A stretch of DNA of 64,000 nt. It comes from Cyanobium sp. Aljojuca 7A6 (lineage in GTDB: Bacteria > Cyanobacteriota > Cyanobacteriia > PCC-6307 > Cyanobiaceae). The stretch is from the NCBI RefSeq assembly GCF_024346455.1, contig NZ_JAGQCY010000009.1, positions 1 through 64,000 on the forward strand. The letters run 5' to 3'. Both the position numbers and the translations under genes were made by a program. Below, piece after piece: positions 35,827-44,593 of the stretch (the first letter of the stretch is position 1; each line of letters opens with the position of its first letter). The notes beneath the pieces are model-generated. The model had not been told where the DNA came from. It worked only from the letters and a program-made list of their open reading frames with translations, and did no database searches.

Positions 35827-36189
35827 TTAAGGGATGCTGCCGCTGCTGGGCCGGGGTTCCACCACCACGGCGGTGCCGTAACAGAGCACTTCGGTGGCGG
35901 CGGCGGTGCCGCCCTGCACCTCCGAGCCGTCGTAGCGGGTGCCCACGATGGCGTTGGCGCCCAGGGTCCTGGCGTGCTGGATCATCTGCTCGTAGGCCTG
36001 CTCCCTGGCCTGCTCGCACATCTCGGTGTACGCGCCGATCCTGCCGCCCACGATCTGCTTGAGCCCTCCGAAGAAGCCCTGCACCAGGGTGGGGGAGCGC
36101 ACAACGATGCCGCGCACCAGGCCTCGGTAGGCGGTGATCGCGTAGCCCTCGATCGTGAAGGTGGTGGTCACGAAGACGGGTTTCACCAT
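35827..36189 (-). CDS. YbjQ/UPF0145 family heavy-metal-binding-like protein
   Basis: 120 aa, the normal length for the family. Typical segments are GYAITAYRGLVRGIVVRSP, ARTLGANAIVGTRYDGSEV and EVLCYGTAVVVEP. The fold is a small pentameric alpha/beta protein sometimes called heavy-metal-binding, but no function is established. It sits between pyrC and murF without obvious coupling to either. Confidence 0.88.
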   Translation of the reverse strand: MVKPVFVTTTFTIEGYAITAYRGLVRGIVVRSPTLVQGFFGGLKQIVGGRIGAYTEMCEQAREQAYEQMIQHARTLGANAIVGTRYDGSEVQGGTAAATEVLCYGTAVVVEPRPSSGSIP

Positions 36190-36238
36190 CGGGGCGCTGA
36201 CGCTGGTCGCCCCATCCTGGTGGGACAGAGCCCGTGCT

Positions 36239-37660
36239 TCAAGTGGCTGGTCCGAGGGCCGCCTCCAGCAGGGGAATCACCCGCTCCATGGCCACCCCGC
36301 GGCTGGCCTTGAGCAGCACCCGATCCCCGGGCTGCAGCCAGCCGAGCAGCACGGCAGCGGCCGCTTCGGGTGAGTCCACCCGCTGCAGCCGCTGCAGGCC
36401 GGCAGCGGCGGCTTCCATCGCCTGCGCTTCGGCGCCGGCGGCCACGATCAGCAGCCCGTCGAGGCCCAGGGCCAGGGCCCGTGCTGCCACCTGCGCATGC
36501 AGCTCAAGGCTGCGCTCCCCGAGCTCGAGCATCGTGCCCAGCACCGCGTAGCGACGGCCCCCCGCCCCGGCGTCCGTGGCGGCCAGCAGATCCAGGGCCG
36601 CCAGCACCGCTTCCGGGGAAGCGTTGTAGGTCTCATCGAGCAGCTCCACCCCGCCCAGCCGCCAGCGTCGGGCGCGGCCGCCTGGGAGTTCCACCGCCAG
36701 AGGCTCAAGAGACGTTGCCGGCACGCCCAGCTCCTGGGCCACCGCCACCGCCAGCAGCAGGTTGCGGGCGTTGTGGCGCCCCTCCAGGGGCAGCCGCAGG
36801 CTCGGCCCACCCACCAGATCGAGGCAAGCGCCCTGCAGCCGCCCCACCAGGTCCGCCGCCGGGATCCCGGACGGGAACGTCGCCAGCTCGTCCTCCAGGG
36901 CGACCCGCAGCACCCGTCCCCCCCAGACCCTCGCCAGGGAGTGCTCCAGCAGCGGATCCCCGGCCGGAATCACCAGCACCCCGTCGGGCCCCAGGCCGGC
37001 GGTGATCTCGCACTTGGCTTGCCCGATCGCCTCGCGGCTGCCCAGCCGTCCGATGTGGGCGGTGCCGATGTTGGTGATCACGGCCACATCCGGCTCGGCG
37101 CAGCGGCTGAGCCGATCGATTTCCCCCAGGCCCCGCATCCCCATCTCCACCACCAGGGCCGCCGTGGCCTCGTTGGCCTTCAGCAGGGTGAGGGGCGCCC
37201 CCACGTCGTTGTTCTCGTTGCCGCTGCTGGCCACCACCGGCCCGAGGGATGCCAGGGCGGCCTTGATCAGTTCCCGCGTCGTGGTCTTGCCCGCCGAGCC
37301 GGTCACCGCCACCACAGGCAACCCGAGCCTCCGCCGCCACAGCAGGGCCAGCTGCTGGTAGGCCACCAGGGTGTCTTCCACCAGCCAGATCGGCCCGCCG
37401 CCGCTGGCCACGAGCTGCGCCACGACGTCCCCATCCAGGCGGTCCCTCTGCACCAGGGCTGCCACCGCACCAGCGGAGAGGGCGGCGGCCACGAAGCGGT
37501 GCCCATCAAAGGTTTCGCCCACCAGGGGTACGAACAGGGCATCGGCCAGATCGCCGCGGCTGTCGGTGCTCACGCCGGCGAAGGAGTCCGGTGCGGTGCG
37601 GCCTGGGGCCATCAGGGGTTCGCCCCAGAGCTGGCGCAAGGGCTCAAACGGCAGCGACAT
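36239..37660 (-). CDS. murF: UDP-N-acetylmuramoyl-tripeptide--D-alanyl-D-alanine ligase
   Basis: 473 aa from the ATG at 37660, overlapping the upstream stop by one base. MurF adds D-Ala-D-Ala to UDP-MurNAc-tripeptide, the last cytosolic step of peptidoglycan precursor synthesis. Visible: STDSR in the N-terminal UDP-binding domain, the ATP loop VTGSAGKTTTRELI, ENNDVGAPLTLL, ITNIGTAHIGRLGS, GRHNARNLLLAVAV and the C-terminal DETYNASPEAV. The gene is complete. Confidence 0.97.
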   Translation of the reverse strand: MSLPFEPLRQLWGEPLMAPGRTAPDSFAGVSTDSRGDLADALFVPLVGETFDGHRFVAAALSAGAVAALVQRDRLDGDVVAQLVASGGGPIWLVEDTLVAYQQLALLWRRRLGLPVVAVTGSAGKTTTRELIKAALASLGPVVASSGNENNDVGAPLTLLKANEATAALVVEMGMRGLGEIDRLSRCAEPDVAVITNIGTAHIGRLGSREAIGQAKCEITAGLGPDGVLVIPAGDPLLEHSLARVWGGRVLRVALEDELATFPSGIPAADLVGRLQGACLDLVGGPSLRLPLEGRHNARNLLLAVAVAQELGVPATSLEPLAVELPGGRARRWRLGGVELLDETYNASPEAVLAALDLLAATDAGAGGRRYAVLGTMLELGERSLELHAQVAARALALGLDGLLIVAAGAEAQAMEAAAAGLQRLQRVDSPEAAAAVLLGWLQPGDRVLLKASRGVAMERVIPLLEAALGPAT

Positions 37661-38379
37661 CAGCCTGAGGCCCCGGGATCGAGCAGGATCATGCCGGATC
37701 CCACCAGGGCCCCGCGGGCCAGGAGCCGCTGCTGGCCGTCCACCAGCTCCAGCCATTCGTAGCCCAGGGCCAGGGCGCGCTGCTGCCAGCGCTCCGCCCA
37801 TCGCCGCCGGCTCGCTTCGTTGAGGGCGGCGTAGCTCGGCGCCATGGTGAGCACCAGCCGGCCTTCGCTGGGCTCCGGATGGACCGAGGCGACCAGATGT
37901 TCTGGATCGTCCTGGGCCAGCAGCGCCAGGAGGGGATCGAGCTCCAATGGAGGTGGCGGTGGCGGCGGTGCTGGCTCCGGCTCCGGTATGGGCGCGCGCG
38001 CGGTCACGGGCGCTGGGGCGACACGTGCCGGCGCAGAGACGGTCGGGGCCTCCTCGGTCGCCGGGGCCAGCAGCGGCGCTGCGGGACGCGCTGCCGGGGG
38101 CGGCGACGGCGCGCGATGGGATAACACGCCCCAGGCCTTCCCCGCCAGCGCCAGGGTCAGCGTCAGCAGGGCCGCCAGCAGCAACGGCCAGAACAGGGGG
38201 GCCAGCCCCTGGGGCCAGAAGCCCGGCACCGACAGGTCCCCCTCCCGATTACGCCGCCAGAGTTCACGCAGCTTCAGGCGCAGCGAGGCCAGCACGGCCC
38301 GCAGGGCACCGCCCAGCTGGCCCCAGGGGCTGGCGTAGGGCGCCGGTAGATCGGAAGCGGGTGGAACCGGATCAGCCAT
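37660..38379 (-). CDS. Hypothetical membrane-anchored protein with Pro/Ala-rich linker
   Basis: 239 aa. It has a cytoplasmic N-terminus with a basic segment, one TM helix (about residues 61-83, LFWPLLLAALLTLTLALAG), a Pro/Ala-rich linker that includes a run of prolines, and a C-terminal globular part (about 150-239) with VLTMAPSYAALNEASRRRWAERW. I recognise no catalytic motif. Its stop overlaps the murF start by one base, so it is translationally coupled to murF; a cell-wall or envelope role is only suggested by that. Confidence 0.7.
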   Translation of the reverse strand: MADPVPPASDLPAPYASPWGQLGGALRAVLASLRLKLRELWRRNREGDLSVPGFWPQGLAPLFWPLLLAALLTLTLALAGKAWGVLSHRAPSPPPAARPAAPLLAPATEEAPTVSAPARVAPAPVTARAPIPEPEPAPPPPPPPLELDPLLALLAQDDPEHLVASVHPEPSEGRLVLTMAPSYAALNEASRRRWAERWQQRALALGYEWLELVDGQQRLLARGALVGSGMILLDPGASG

Positions 38380-38403
38380 GGGCGCCGGACACGGGGGGCG
38401 GGC

Positions 38404-39948
38404 TCAGGAGTCGTTGCGGCGACGCAGCAGGGCCAGGGGGTTGCGGGGGCGCGGGGCCGGCGGGGGCTCCTTGCTGGCCACATCCGGCCTGGGGTCGTCG
38501 TGCAACAGGCTGGGATCGGCCCCCTGGCCCTGGGAGAAGCGCTCCACCTGGGCGGCGTCGGGGGTGGGCTCCTTGACGCCACAGACCTCGCGGTACATGG
38601 CGTCGTACTCGAGCGCTGAGCGGTTCCAGCTGAAGTCGGTGGTCATGGCCCGGCGCTGCAGCTCCTGCCAGCTGGGCCCGTTGCGGTAGGCCTCCCAGGA
38701 GCGCACGATCGTGGTGTAAAAGTCGATGGCTTCGTAGCGATCGAAGCCGTAGCCCGTGCCGGTGCCGGCACTGGGATCGTTGGGGGGCACGGTGTCCACC
38801 AGGCCGCCGACGCGGCGCACCACCGGAATCGAGCCGTAGCGCATGGCCAGCATCTGGCTGATGCCGCAGGGCTCAAAGCGGCTCGGCATCAGGAAGGCAT
38901 CGCTGCCCGCATAGATCAGCCGCGACAGGGCGTCGTCGTAGGTGAGGAACACGGCGAAGCGGCCGGGGTGGCGGGCCGCCATCTGCCACAGACCCGATTC
39001 GTAGCCGCGCTCACCCGTTCCCAGCACCACGAACTGGCTGTCGCTGTAGGCCAGCACCCGGTCGGCCACCTGCAGCAGCAGGTCGACCCCCTTCTGATCC
39101 ACCAGCCGACTCACCATGCCCATCAGGTAGCTGCGGGGACTCACAGCCAGCCCCATGCGTTCCTGCAGCAACCGCTTGCTGGCGCTGCGGCCGGAGAGAT
39201 CGTCGGCCGAGAACGGTTCCGGCAGGGTGGGATCGGTGGCGGGATTCCAGTCCTCGGTGTCGATGCCGTTGAGGATGCCGCGCAACTTGCCGCTGATGAA
39301 GTTCAGAAGGCCGTCGATGCGCTCGCCGTATTCGGGCGTACGGATCTCCATCGCGTAGGTGGGCGAGACGGCATTCACGCGGTCGGCATAAAGCAGGGCC
39401 GCCGCCATGGTGTGGTCGCCCTGCATGTACCAGGGACACCAGGTCATGCGATCCAGCTTCCAGCGCCAGGGGCCCTGATAACGCAGGTTGTGGATGGTGA
39501 ACACCGTGCTGATTTCAGGGTCCTGGTGCATCCACACCGGAATCATGCCCGTGTGCCAGTCGTGGCAATGCAGGACCTGGGGCTTCCAGCCTCCGTTCCA
39601 GGCGAACTCAGCTGTGGCGTTGGCGAAGAAGGTGAAGCGCCAGTCTTCGTCTTCACCGCCGTAGATGCGCTCCGGATCGAACACCGGATGACCCACCAGA
39701 TAGATGGGCAGACCGCAACTGGGGTGGCGTGTTTCGTAGATGGCGAAATCGGTGCCCATGGCGTGGCCGCGCCACATCGGCTCCGTGGGAATCTTCAGGC
39801 AACTCCACAACTTGCCGTAGCCCGGCAGGATGATGCGCACGTCGTGGCCCAGGGCCGCCAGGGCCGGTGGCAGGGAGCCCACCACATCTCCCATGCCCCC
39901 CACCTTGATCATCGGAGCGCACTCCGCAGCGGCAAACAGAACCCTCAT
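38404..39948 (-). CDS. glgA: Glycogen synthase (ADP-glucose), GT5
   Basis: 514 aa. GlgA transfers glucose from ADP-glucose onto alpha-1,4 glucan in the cytosol. The N-terminal [13 protein letters not shown] is the ADP-glucose-binding motif, with [12 protein letters not shown] and [11 protein letters not shown] after it, and the GT-B C-lobe shows [34 protein letters not shown] 50-residue Pro/Arg-rich tail extends beyond the core. It works with the GH57 branching enzyme at 9-10.5 kb in glycogen synthesis. Confidence 0.96.
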   Translation of the reverse strand: MRVLFAAAECAPMIKVGGMGDVVGSLPPALAALGHDVRIILPGYGKLWSCLKIPTEPMWRGHAMGTDFAIYETRHPSCGLPIYLVGHPVFDPERIYGGEDEDWRFTFFANATAEFAWNGGWKPQVLHCHDWHTGMIPVWMHQDPEISTVFTIHNLRYQGPWRWKLDRMTWCPWYMQGDHTMAAALLYADRVNAVSPTYAMEIRTPEYGERIDGLLNFISGKLRGILNGIDTEDWNPATDPTLPEPFSADDLSGRSASKRLLQERMGLAVSPRSYLMGMVSRLVDQKGVDLLLQVADRVLAYSDSQFVVLGTGERGYESGLWQMAARHPGRFAVFLTYDDALSRLIYAGSDAFLMPSRFEPCGISQMLAMRYGSIPVVRRVGGLVDTVPPNDPSAGTGTGYGFDRYEAIDFYTTIVRSWEAYRNGPSWQELQRRAMTTDFSWNRSALEYDAMYREVCGVKEPTPDAAQVERFSQGQGADPSLLHDDPRPDVASKEPPPAPRPRNPLALLRRRNDS

Positions 39949-40008
39949 CCGCCCTTGATCCCTGGTGCGCCAGGAACTCTACGGGCTGCCCCGGTGAGCT
40001 CCATGGCC

Positions 40009-40596
40009 TCAGGGCAGCACCGTCACCGGGGTGCCGACCTGAACCAGTTCGAACAGCTCCTTGACGTCCTCGTCAAAGAGCCGCACGCAGCCATGGGACA
40101 CGGCGCCGCCGACACTGGCGCGGTTCGGTGTGCCGTGGAAGCCGGAGGTCACGCACCCCTTCACCTCCAGGTGCTCCTGGCCGTTGAAACCGCTCCGGCC
40201 CTTGCAGTCGCGGTGAAAACCGATCCAGCGGGAGCCGAGGGGATTGGTGGGTCCCGGGGGAATGTGCACGCCCTTGGCCGGGTGCTCCCAGATCGGATAG
40301 GCGGTCTTCTGGATCACGCTGAACGAGCCCACCGGCGTCTCCCAGCCGGGCATGCCCACACCGACGCGAAAGCGGCGCAATTCCCGCTCGCCTTCCATCA
40401 CCGTCAGCAACCTCTTGCGGCGGTTCAACACCAGCTGGAGAGATGGAGCGCTGACGGCGGCTGTTTCGGATGGCGGTTCGGCGGCGAGGGAAGGCATCGA
40501 CACCAACAACACGCCCATGGAGCCGAACAGGGCAACGGCCAGGGGTCGGGTGGCGCGGCGAAACACGATCGGGTGGCAGACAGCGCGGGACAGCAC
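40009..40596 (-). CDS. L,D-transpeptidase (YkuD domain), secreted
   Basis: 195 aa from a GTG start, with an N-terminal signal peptide ending near SLAAEP. The YkuD catalytic motif is complete: GFHGTPN followed by GGAVSHGCVRL (catalytic Cys in SHGCVR). Such enzymes form 3-3 peptidoglycan crosslinks or attach proteins to the wall in the periplasm. The start is uncertain because the region upstream is open on both strands. It lies between glgA and an unknown gene. Confidence 0.9.
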   Translation of the reverse strand: MLSRAVCHPIVFRRATRPLAVALFGSMGVLLVSMPSLAAEPPSETAAVSAPSLQLVLNRRKRLLTVMEGERELRRFRVGVGMPGWETPVGSFSVIQKTAYPIWEHPAKGVHIPPGPTNPLGSRWIGFHRDCKGRSGFNGQEHLEVKGCVTSGFHGTPNRASVGGAVSHGCVRLFDEDVKELFELVQVGTPVTVLP

Positions 40597-40737
40597 CCTG
40601 AGGTTAGCCAGCCAGGCGGTGCCACGGGCCCATGGCGAAGACTGGCCTGGCAGAGCGTCCAGCTACGTTTACAGAGATGGCGGCGACAGTAGGGACGGTT
40701 GCATCCAATCGCTGCCAGGACGTCTGCCGCTCTGCTC

Positions 40738-41163
40738 ATGGGTCTGGAGATCACGGCATCATCGCTTGGATCCCTTCAACACCATCCCGGCGTTCTCTAC
40801 AGCTACAAGAACGACGCCGTACCGCCAACCTGCTCAAGGAGCTTCTGGTTGCTGCACAAGAGCAAAAAAGTCTGGTTCAGGTTGGACGAGAAGCTACGGG
40901 GCCTGGCCATGGAGGCAGGCTTCTTCTACAGGGGCCGGAGAATTCTCTACCGGGGCGATTTGATGAAATTCCCCAGGCAGCAGAGACTCTCACTGGAAGC
41001 CAACAGCATCCTCTGGGGCCAGAATCTGGACAATGGATGGGGACGGGGACCGGAGGGGACCAACTACTACCTCCACCTCTGGACCCGTTGGTCGGTCTTC
41101 CAACCTGCCCGTTGCCATCCAGAGTTTTTCAGCATGACCCGCCGGCCGATTCATCGGCCGTGA
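40738..41163 (+). CDS. Hypothetical protein of unknown function
   Basis: 141 aa from the ATG at 40738, or 154 aa from 40699. It was chosen over two overlapping frames because its codons mostly end in G or C, like the neighbouring genes, whereas the alternative frames do not. Contains HHPGVLYSYKND, SFWLLHKSKKVWFRLDEKL and TNYYLHLWTRWSVFQP, rich in aromatic and basic residues; no TM segment and no known domain recognised. It ends 35 bp inside the convergent RsbW-like gene. Real coding status is uncertain. Confidence 0.4.
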   Translation: MGLEITASSLGSLQHHPGVLYSYKNDAVPPTCSRSFWLLHKSKKVWFRLDEKLRGLAMEAGFFYRGRRILYRGDLMKFPRQQRLSLEANSILWGQNLDNGWGRGPEGTNYYLHLWTRWSVFQPARCHPEFFSMTRRPIHRP

Positions 41164-41629
41164 GCGGATGGCTCAGGGAGAGGTCATTGGTTCCGTCATC
41201 GCGTCGGCCATGGCTGATCGTCCATCCATACTCCTTCTGAAGCTTCAGAAACATCACCAGTCCCCAATGGGCCTCTCGGGCCAGGGGATCTTGGCCACTG
41301 GCTGTGATCTCCGCTTCCACCCTGGCCAGGGCGGCATGGAAGTCGAAGGGTTCACCGTGATCGATGATCTGAAGGCGGAACAGACGGCTGGAGACGTGCA
41401 GCGAAAGCTGCACCGGTGGCGGCGCCACCAGGTGGCCATGGGCATGCCGAACGGCATTGGTGAAACCTTCCACAAGCCCCAGCTGGGCCTGCATCCAGAG
41501 ATCCGTTGGTACGCCGAAGTGCCTTTGCCGCTCAAACCAGGAGAGTACGGTCTGCAGTTCATCAAGATCGCTGTTGACGGCCAGAACCCTGCCCGGCAGG
41601 CCTGAGTCCGCCGACGCGGTGGAGGTCAT
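41129..41629 (-). CDS. RsbW/SpoIIAB-like serine kinase (HATPase_c_2 anti-sigma-type)
   Basis: 166 aa. A compact GHKL ATPase: N-box LVEGFTNAVRHAH, G1 box IIDHGEPFD, and a divergent G2 box (REAHWGLVMFLK in place of GxGL). There is no HisKA or sensor domain, so it fits the partner-switching kinases that phosphorylate a Ser in STAS proteins. Its ATG overlaps the stop of the STAS/sugar-transferase gene by 4 bp, so the kinase and its likely substrate are made from one message. No sigma factor gene is nearby. It is the last gene of the EPS operon. Confidence 0.85.
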   Translation of the reverse strand: MTSTASADSGLPGRVLAVNSDLDELQTVLSWFERQRHFGVPTDLWMQAQLGLVEGFTNAVRHAHGHLVAPPPVQLSLHVSSRLFRLQIIDHGEPFDFHAALARVEAEITASGQDPLAREAHWGLVMFLKLQKEYGWTISHGRRDDGTNDLSLSHPLTADESAGGSC

Positions 41630-42627
41630 GCCGCCCCCGAATCCTTGCTGAGAAGCACAAGGAAGGTTCTGACAATCAGCTTGAGATCGTAGCCAAGACT
41701 CCAGTTCTGTTGGTAGCGGAGGTCGAGTCGGATCACATCTTCAAAGTCACGGATCGACGACCGGCCACTCACCTGCCATTCGCCACTCAGCCCGGGGCGG
41801 ACATCAAAGCGCTGCCAACTGGGAATGGCGTAGCGACTGACTTCATCGGGTGTGGCTGGCCGCGTTCCAATCAGACTCATGTCGCCGATCAGCACATTCC
41901 AGAACTGGGGCAGCTCATCAAGACTGGTTTTGCGCAGGAAGCGACCCACCCTGGTGATCCTGGGGTCGTTGTCGTTTTTGAAGAAGGCTCCCTGGGCCTG
42001 GTTGACCACACTGCCTTTGAGCTTCTCCGCATTGCTCACCATCGAGCGAAACTTCCAGATGCGGAAGTGACGACCCATCCAGCCGCAGCGAACCTGGCTG
42101 AACAGAATCGGCCCCGGGCTGTCCAGCCGGATGGCCAGCGCCATGGGCAGGAACAGCAACGCCGTGACCCCGAGTCCGACCAGCGCCCCACAGATGTCCA
42201 GGAACCGCTTGACTCCGGACCGTACGGAAGGATGGGTCAGGGGGGGGCGTTGATCCTCGCTGCGCGAGAGCTGGGGCAGCAGGCCCTCGGAATGGGCCGC
42301 CACAGGCAACAGCTTCTCCAGTCCCGTCATCTGCAACGCCAGGAACACCTGCCGTTGCAAACTCCAGGCGCTGAGAGGAACGCCGTGCTCCTTGGCGGCC
42401 TTGATGGCGCCGACCAGGGCACCGATGCCGCTGCTGTCGATGATCGCGGTCCGGCCGAAATCCAGGATCACTTCCCGTAGTCCTTCCGCGTCGCCCAGCC
42501 AACGGGCGAAACCTTCACGGAAGGCCACCGCTTCGCGGACGGTGAGCCGAGGTGGCAGCTGAAGGATCAGGAGGCCGTTCTGTACGGTCCTGACGACAGC
42601 AGCGTTGGGGGATTGGGGAGCTGTCAT
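41626..42627 (-). CDS. STAS-domain fusion to undecaprenyl-phosphate sugar transferase (EPS initiation)
   Basis: 333 aa from the ATG at 42627. The N-terminal half (about 8-115) is a STAS domain, with the phosphorylatable serine motif [13 protein letters not shown] (D64, S65, S66). The C-terminal half is a bacterial sugar transferase (WcaJ/RfbP type): [17 protein letters not shown] membrane anchor, [17 protein letters not shown], the catalytic [13 protein letters not shown] and [11 protein letters not shown]. It would load the first sugar phosphate onto undecaprenyl phosphate at the plasma membrane. It has no extra TM domain. Such a fusion suggests control of the enzyme by STAS phosphorylation; the kinase gene overlaps downstream. 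Confidence 0.92.
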   Translation of the reverse strand: MTAPQSPNAAVVRTVQNGLLILQLPPRLTVREAVAFREGFARWLGDAEGLREVILDFGRTAIIDSSGIGALVGAIKAAKEHGVPLSAWSLQRQVFLALQMTGLEKLLPVAAHSEGLLPQLSRSEDQRPPLTHPSVRSGVKRFLDICGALVGLGVTALLFLPMALAIRLDSPGPILFSQVRCGWMGRHFRIWKFRSMVSNAEKLKGSVVNQAQGAFFKNDNDPRITRVGRFLRKTSLDELPQFWNVLIGDMSLIGTRPATPDEVSRYAIPSWQRFDVRPGLSGEWQVSGRSSIRDFEDVIRLDLRYQQNWSLGYDLKLIVRTFLVLLSKDSGAA

Positions 42628-43103
42628 GCCGGAGAAAAATGGCGCTGAAGACTGCGGCACAGGGACTGGGCGGAGCTGTCGGTCACATCACTGATCGAGG
42701 TCTTGAAAGGAGCTTGGAGAAAGCGAACCAGATCACCCGGACTCCAGGCAATCGGTACACCCATCTCCGTCAGGGCCAGGGCGAGTTCGACCTGGTGGTC
42801 GTCGGCGTGCTCCTGATAACGAACGCTGCGTGGCACAAGAATGAAAGGCTGCTGCATTTCATCAAGCAACAGCACCGTACCCTCGCCGCAATGGGCAATC
42901 ACGACCCGCGCCTTCTGTACCAGCGCCCGAAAGGATTCTTCCTTCACCAAGCGGTAGACGGTGGTGCCACTGGGAAGAAACGTACAAGTGCCGTATTGAA
43001 CAACAATATCCTCATCAATGAGCTCCCGTTGGATCAAGAGCTCAACCCACTGCATCAACCGGTTGAAGGGGAACTGCTCCGTGCCGACGCTGACAAGAAT
43101 CAT
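42624..43103 (-). CDS. PssE-like glycosyltransferase subunit (Alg13 / GT28 C-lobe)
   Basis: 159 aa. It starts MILVSVGTEQFPFNRLMQWV, the PssE/EpsF/Alg13 opening, and has VVIAHCGEGTVLLLDEMQQPFILVPR, a donor-nucleotide binding region. It pairs with the preceding gene product (Alg14/PssD-like) to form one two-piece GT-B enzyme adding the second sugar on the lipid carrier. It overlaps both neighbours by 4 bp. Confidence 0.88.
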   Translation of the reverse strand: MILVSVGTEQFPFNRLMQWVELLIQRELIDEDIVVQYGTCTFLPSGTTVYRLVKEESFRALVQKARVVIAHCGEGTVLLLDEMQQPFILVPRSVRYQEHADDHQVELALALTEMGVPIAWSPGDLVRFLQAPFKTSISDVTDSSAQSLCRSLQRHFSPA

Positions 43104-43555
43104 GATCTCACCTTGCCCTGGACAAGTTCGGCCCGCGGATAGCGACGCTGCAGCTGGGGCCAGTGGACGTACAAAATATCAAGATAAGGATGGACGAGTC
43201 GTGCCGAAAGACTGAGCGTCTGAATGCGGGTCACGGACTCGATGAACACGGTCTTGCATCCAAACAGTTTACCGAGCAGAAGAAAGGGAACGGCAACACC
43301 GGCGCCGGTGGAAAGGATCACGTCCGGCCGCTCGCTGCGGATCACCTGCAGCGCCAGCCCCAGGTTGCGCAGCAGATTCGGCAGGTTGCGGTTGGTGGGG
43401 CTGTGGGCCCAGAGGACCCGCTCCTGGGCCAGGGCCGTTTCCGTTGTGGCGGTTCGAAACGTGACCCAGAGATGGGGATGGCGCTGCCAGAAATCGCCCA
43501 GCTGCTGCAGTGCCTTGAAATGTCCCCCTGAAGAACAGACCAGCAGGATTTTCAT
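43100..43555 (-). CDS. PssD-like glycosyltransferase subunit (Alg14 family)
   Basis: 151 aa from the ATG at 43555; the longer frame upstream runs into the preceding GT2 gene. The motif MKILLVCSSGGHFKALQQL is the Alg14/PssD N-terminus, with VILSTGAGVAVPFLLLGKLFGCKTVFIESVTRI as the membrane-associated conserved core. In exopolysaccharide clusters PssD and PssE act together. It overlaps pssE-like and the upstream GT2 gene by 4 bp each. Confidence 0.88.
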   Translation of the reverse strand: MKILLVCSSGGHFKALQQLGDFWQRHPHLWVTFRTATTETALAQERVLWAHSPTNRNLPNLLRNLGLALQVIRSERPDVILSTGAGVAVPFLLLGKLFGCKTVFIESVTRIQTLSLSARLVHPYLDILYVHWPQLQRRYPRAELVQGKVRS

Positions 43556-44583
43556 GGATTGCGTTCCCCGCGCATGCGCCGTTGCTGGCTGGCTCCGGTG
43601 GAGCGCAGCATCCGGCCCTCCAACCAGCGATAGGGACCTTCCGGCAGCACCCGCAGCAGATAGGCCGCCAGCAGGGTGATCAGGGTGCGCCGGGGTTCCT
43701 CCAGCAGCACCCTCCAATCGGTGGCCAAGGATTGGTTCAGCAGTCGCACGGCGAGGGCACCATCCCGCTGGCGGGTGGCCCGGCGGGCCAGATAGCGCAA
43801 CTGATAGGCGCGGGCCCTGGAGCCCCATTGGGCGATGAACTCCGGGTGGCTGGCTTCGGTCTTGAGCAGAACGCGCTCCCAGGAGGCGTATTGCTTCATC
43901 AGGTTGGCCGAGAGTCCGCCGTCACTGATGCGGTAGAGCGTCAGCGCCTCTGGGATGCCCTCGATCCGCCACTGGGTCTGGAGCACAATCCGCAGCCAGC
44001 ACTCGATGTCTTCGGACTGACGGAAGCTGTCGTCAAAGAAGAAGTCTTCCACCTCGCCATAGAGATTCGCCTCAAAGCGAATGGCGGCAAACACATCCCG
44101 CCGAATGACAACAGCCGAACCATTCCCGATCGGATTGCGGCAGAAGACAATCTCCGGGGTGATGTCCTGCAGCCTCGGCATCTGGTAGATCCCGATTGGC
44201 CTGGAGCTCTCATCGATGAACTCGGAGCGGGAAAAGCTGACCCCAACCTCGGGCCGCGCTTGCAGATGGGCCACATGGTGCTCCACCTTGGTGGGCAGCC
44301 ACAGGTCATCACTGTCCAGAAATCCCAGAAAATCCCCTTGGGCCTGCCGGATGCCTGTGTTCCTGGCCCCGGCCAGGCCCCGGTTCTGCTGATGCAGCAC
44401 ACGAACGCGTGGATCCTCGTACCCCTGGCAGATCGCCACACCATCGTCGGTGGAGCCATCGTTCACCACCAGGATCTCCAGGTTGGGGTAAGTCTGGGCG
44501 AGCACAGATTCCAGGCTTTCCCTCACCGTGGCAGCCGAGTTGTACAGCGGCATCACCACCGACACCAGGGGACATTGGCTCAT
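43552..44583 (-). CDS. Family 2 glycosyltransferase
   Basis: 343 aa from the ATG at 44583. A GT-A domain: VSVVMPLYNSAATVRESLES, LVVNDGSTDDGVA and the metal DSDD in FLGFLDSDDLWLPTK; a C-terminal helical region follows (about 240-343). The next gene upstream encodes a close relative with the same tail (YLARRATRQ and EEPRRTLITLL), which points to tandem duplication. It adds a sugar to the EPS repeat; donor and acceptor unknown. The ATGA overlap with the pssD-like gene supports one operon. Confidence 0.88.
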   Translation of the reverse strand: MSQCPLVSVVMPLYNSAATVRESLESVLAQTYPNLEILVVNDGSTDDGVAICQGYEDPRVRVLHQQNRGLAGARNTGIRQAQGDFLGFLDSDDLWLPTKVEHHVAHLQARPEVGVSFSRSEFIDESSRPIGIYQMPRLQDITPEIVFCRNPIGNGSAVVIRRDVFAAIRFEANLYGEVEDFFFDDSFRQSEDIECWLRIVLQTQWRIEGIPEALTLYRISDGGLSANLMKQYASWERVLLKTEASHPEFIAQWGSRARAYQLRYLARRATRQRDGALAVRLLNQSLATDWRVLLEEPRRTLITLLAAYLLRVLPEGPYRWLEGRMLRSTGASQQRRMRGERNP

Positions 44584-44593
44584 GGGAGTGGGC

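Noticed and set aside
36497-37762. Plus-strand frame of about 420 codons opposite murF
   Set aside because: Shadow of murF; low-complexity translation.
40632-41240. An overlapping plus-strand frame of 202 codons
   Set aside because: Its codon third positions are not G/C-biased, unlike the frame starting at 40738, so it is probably a shadow.
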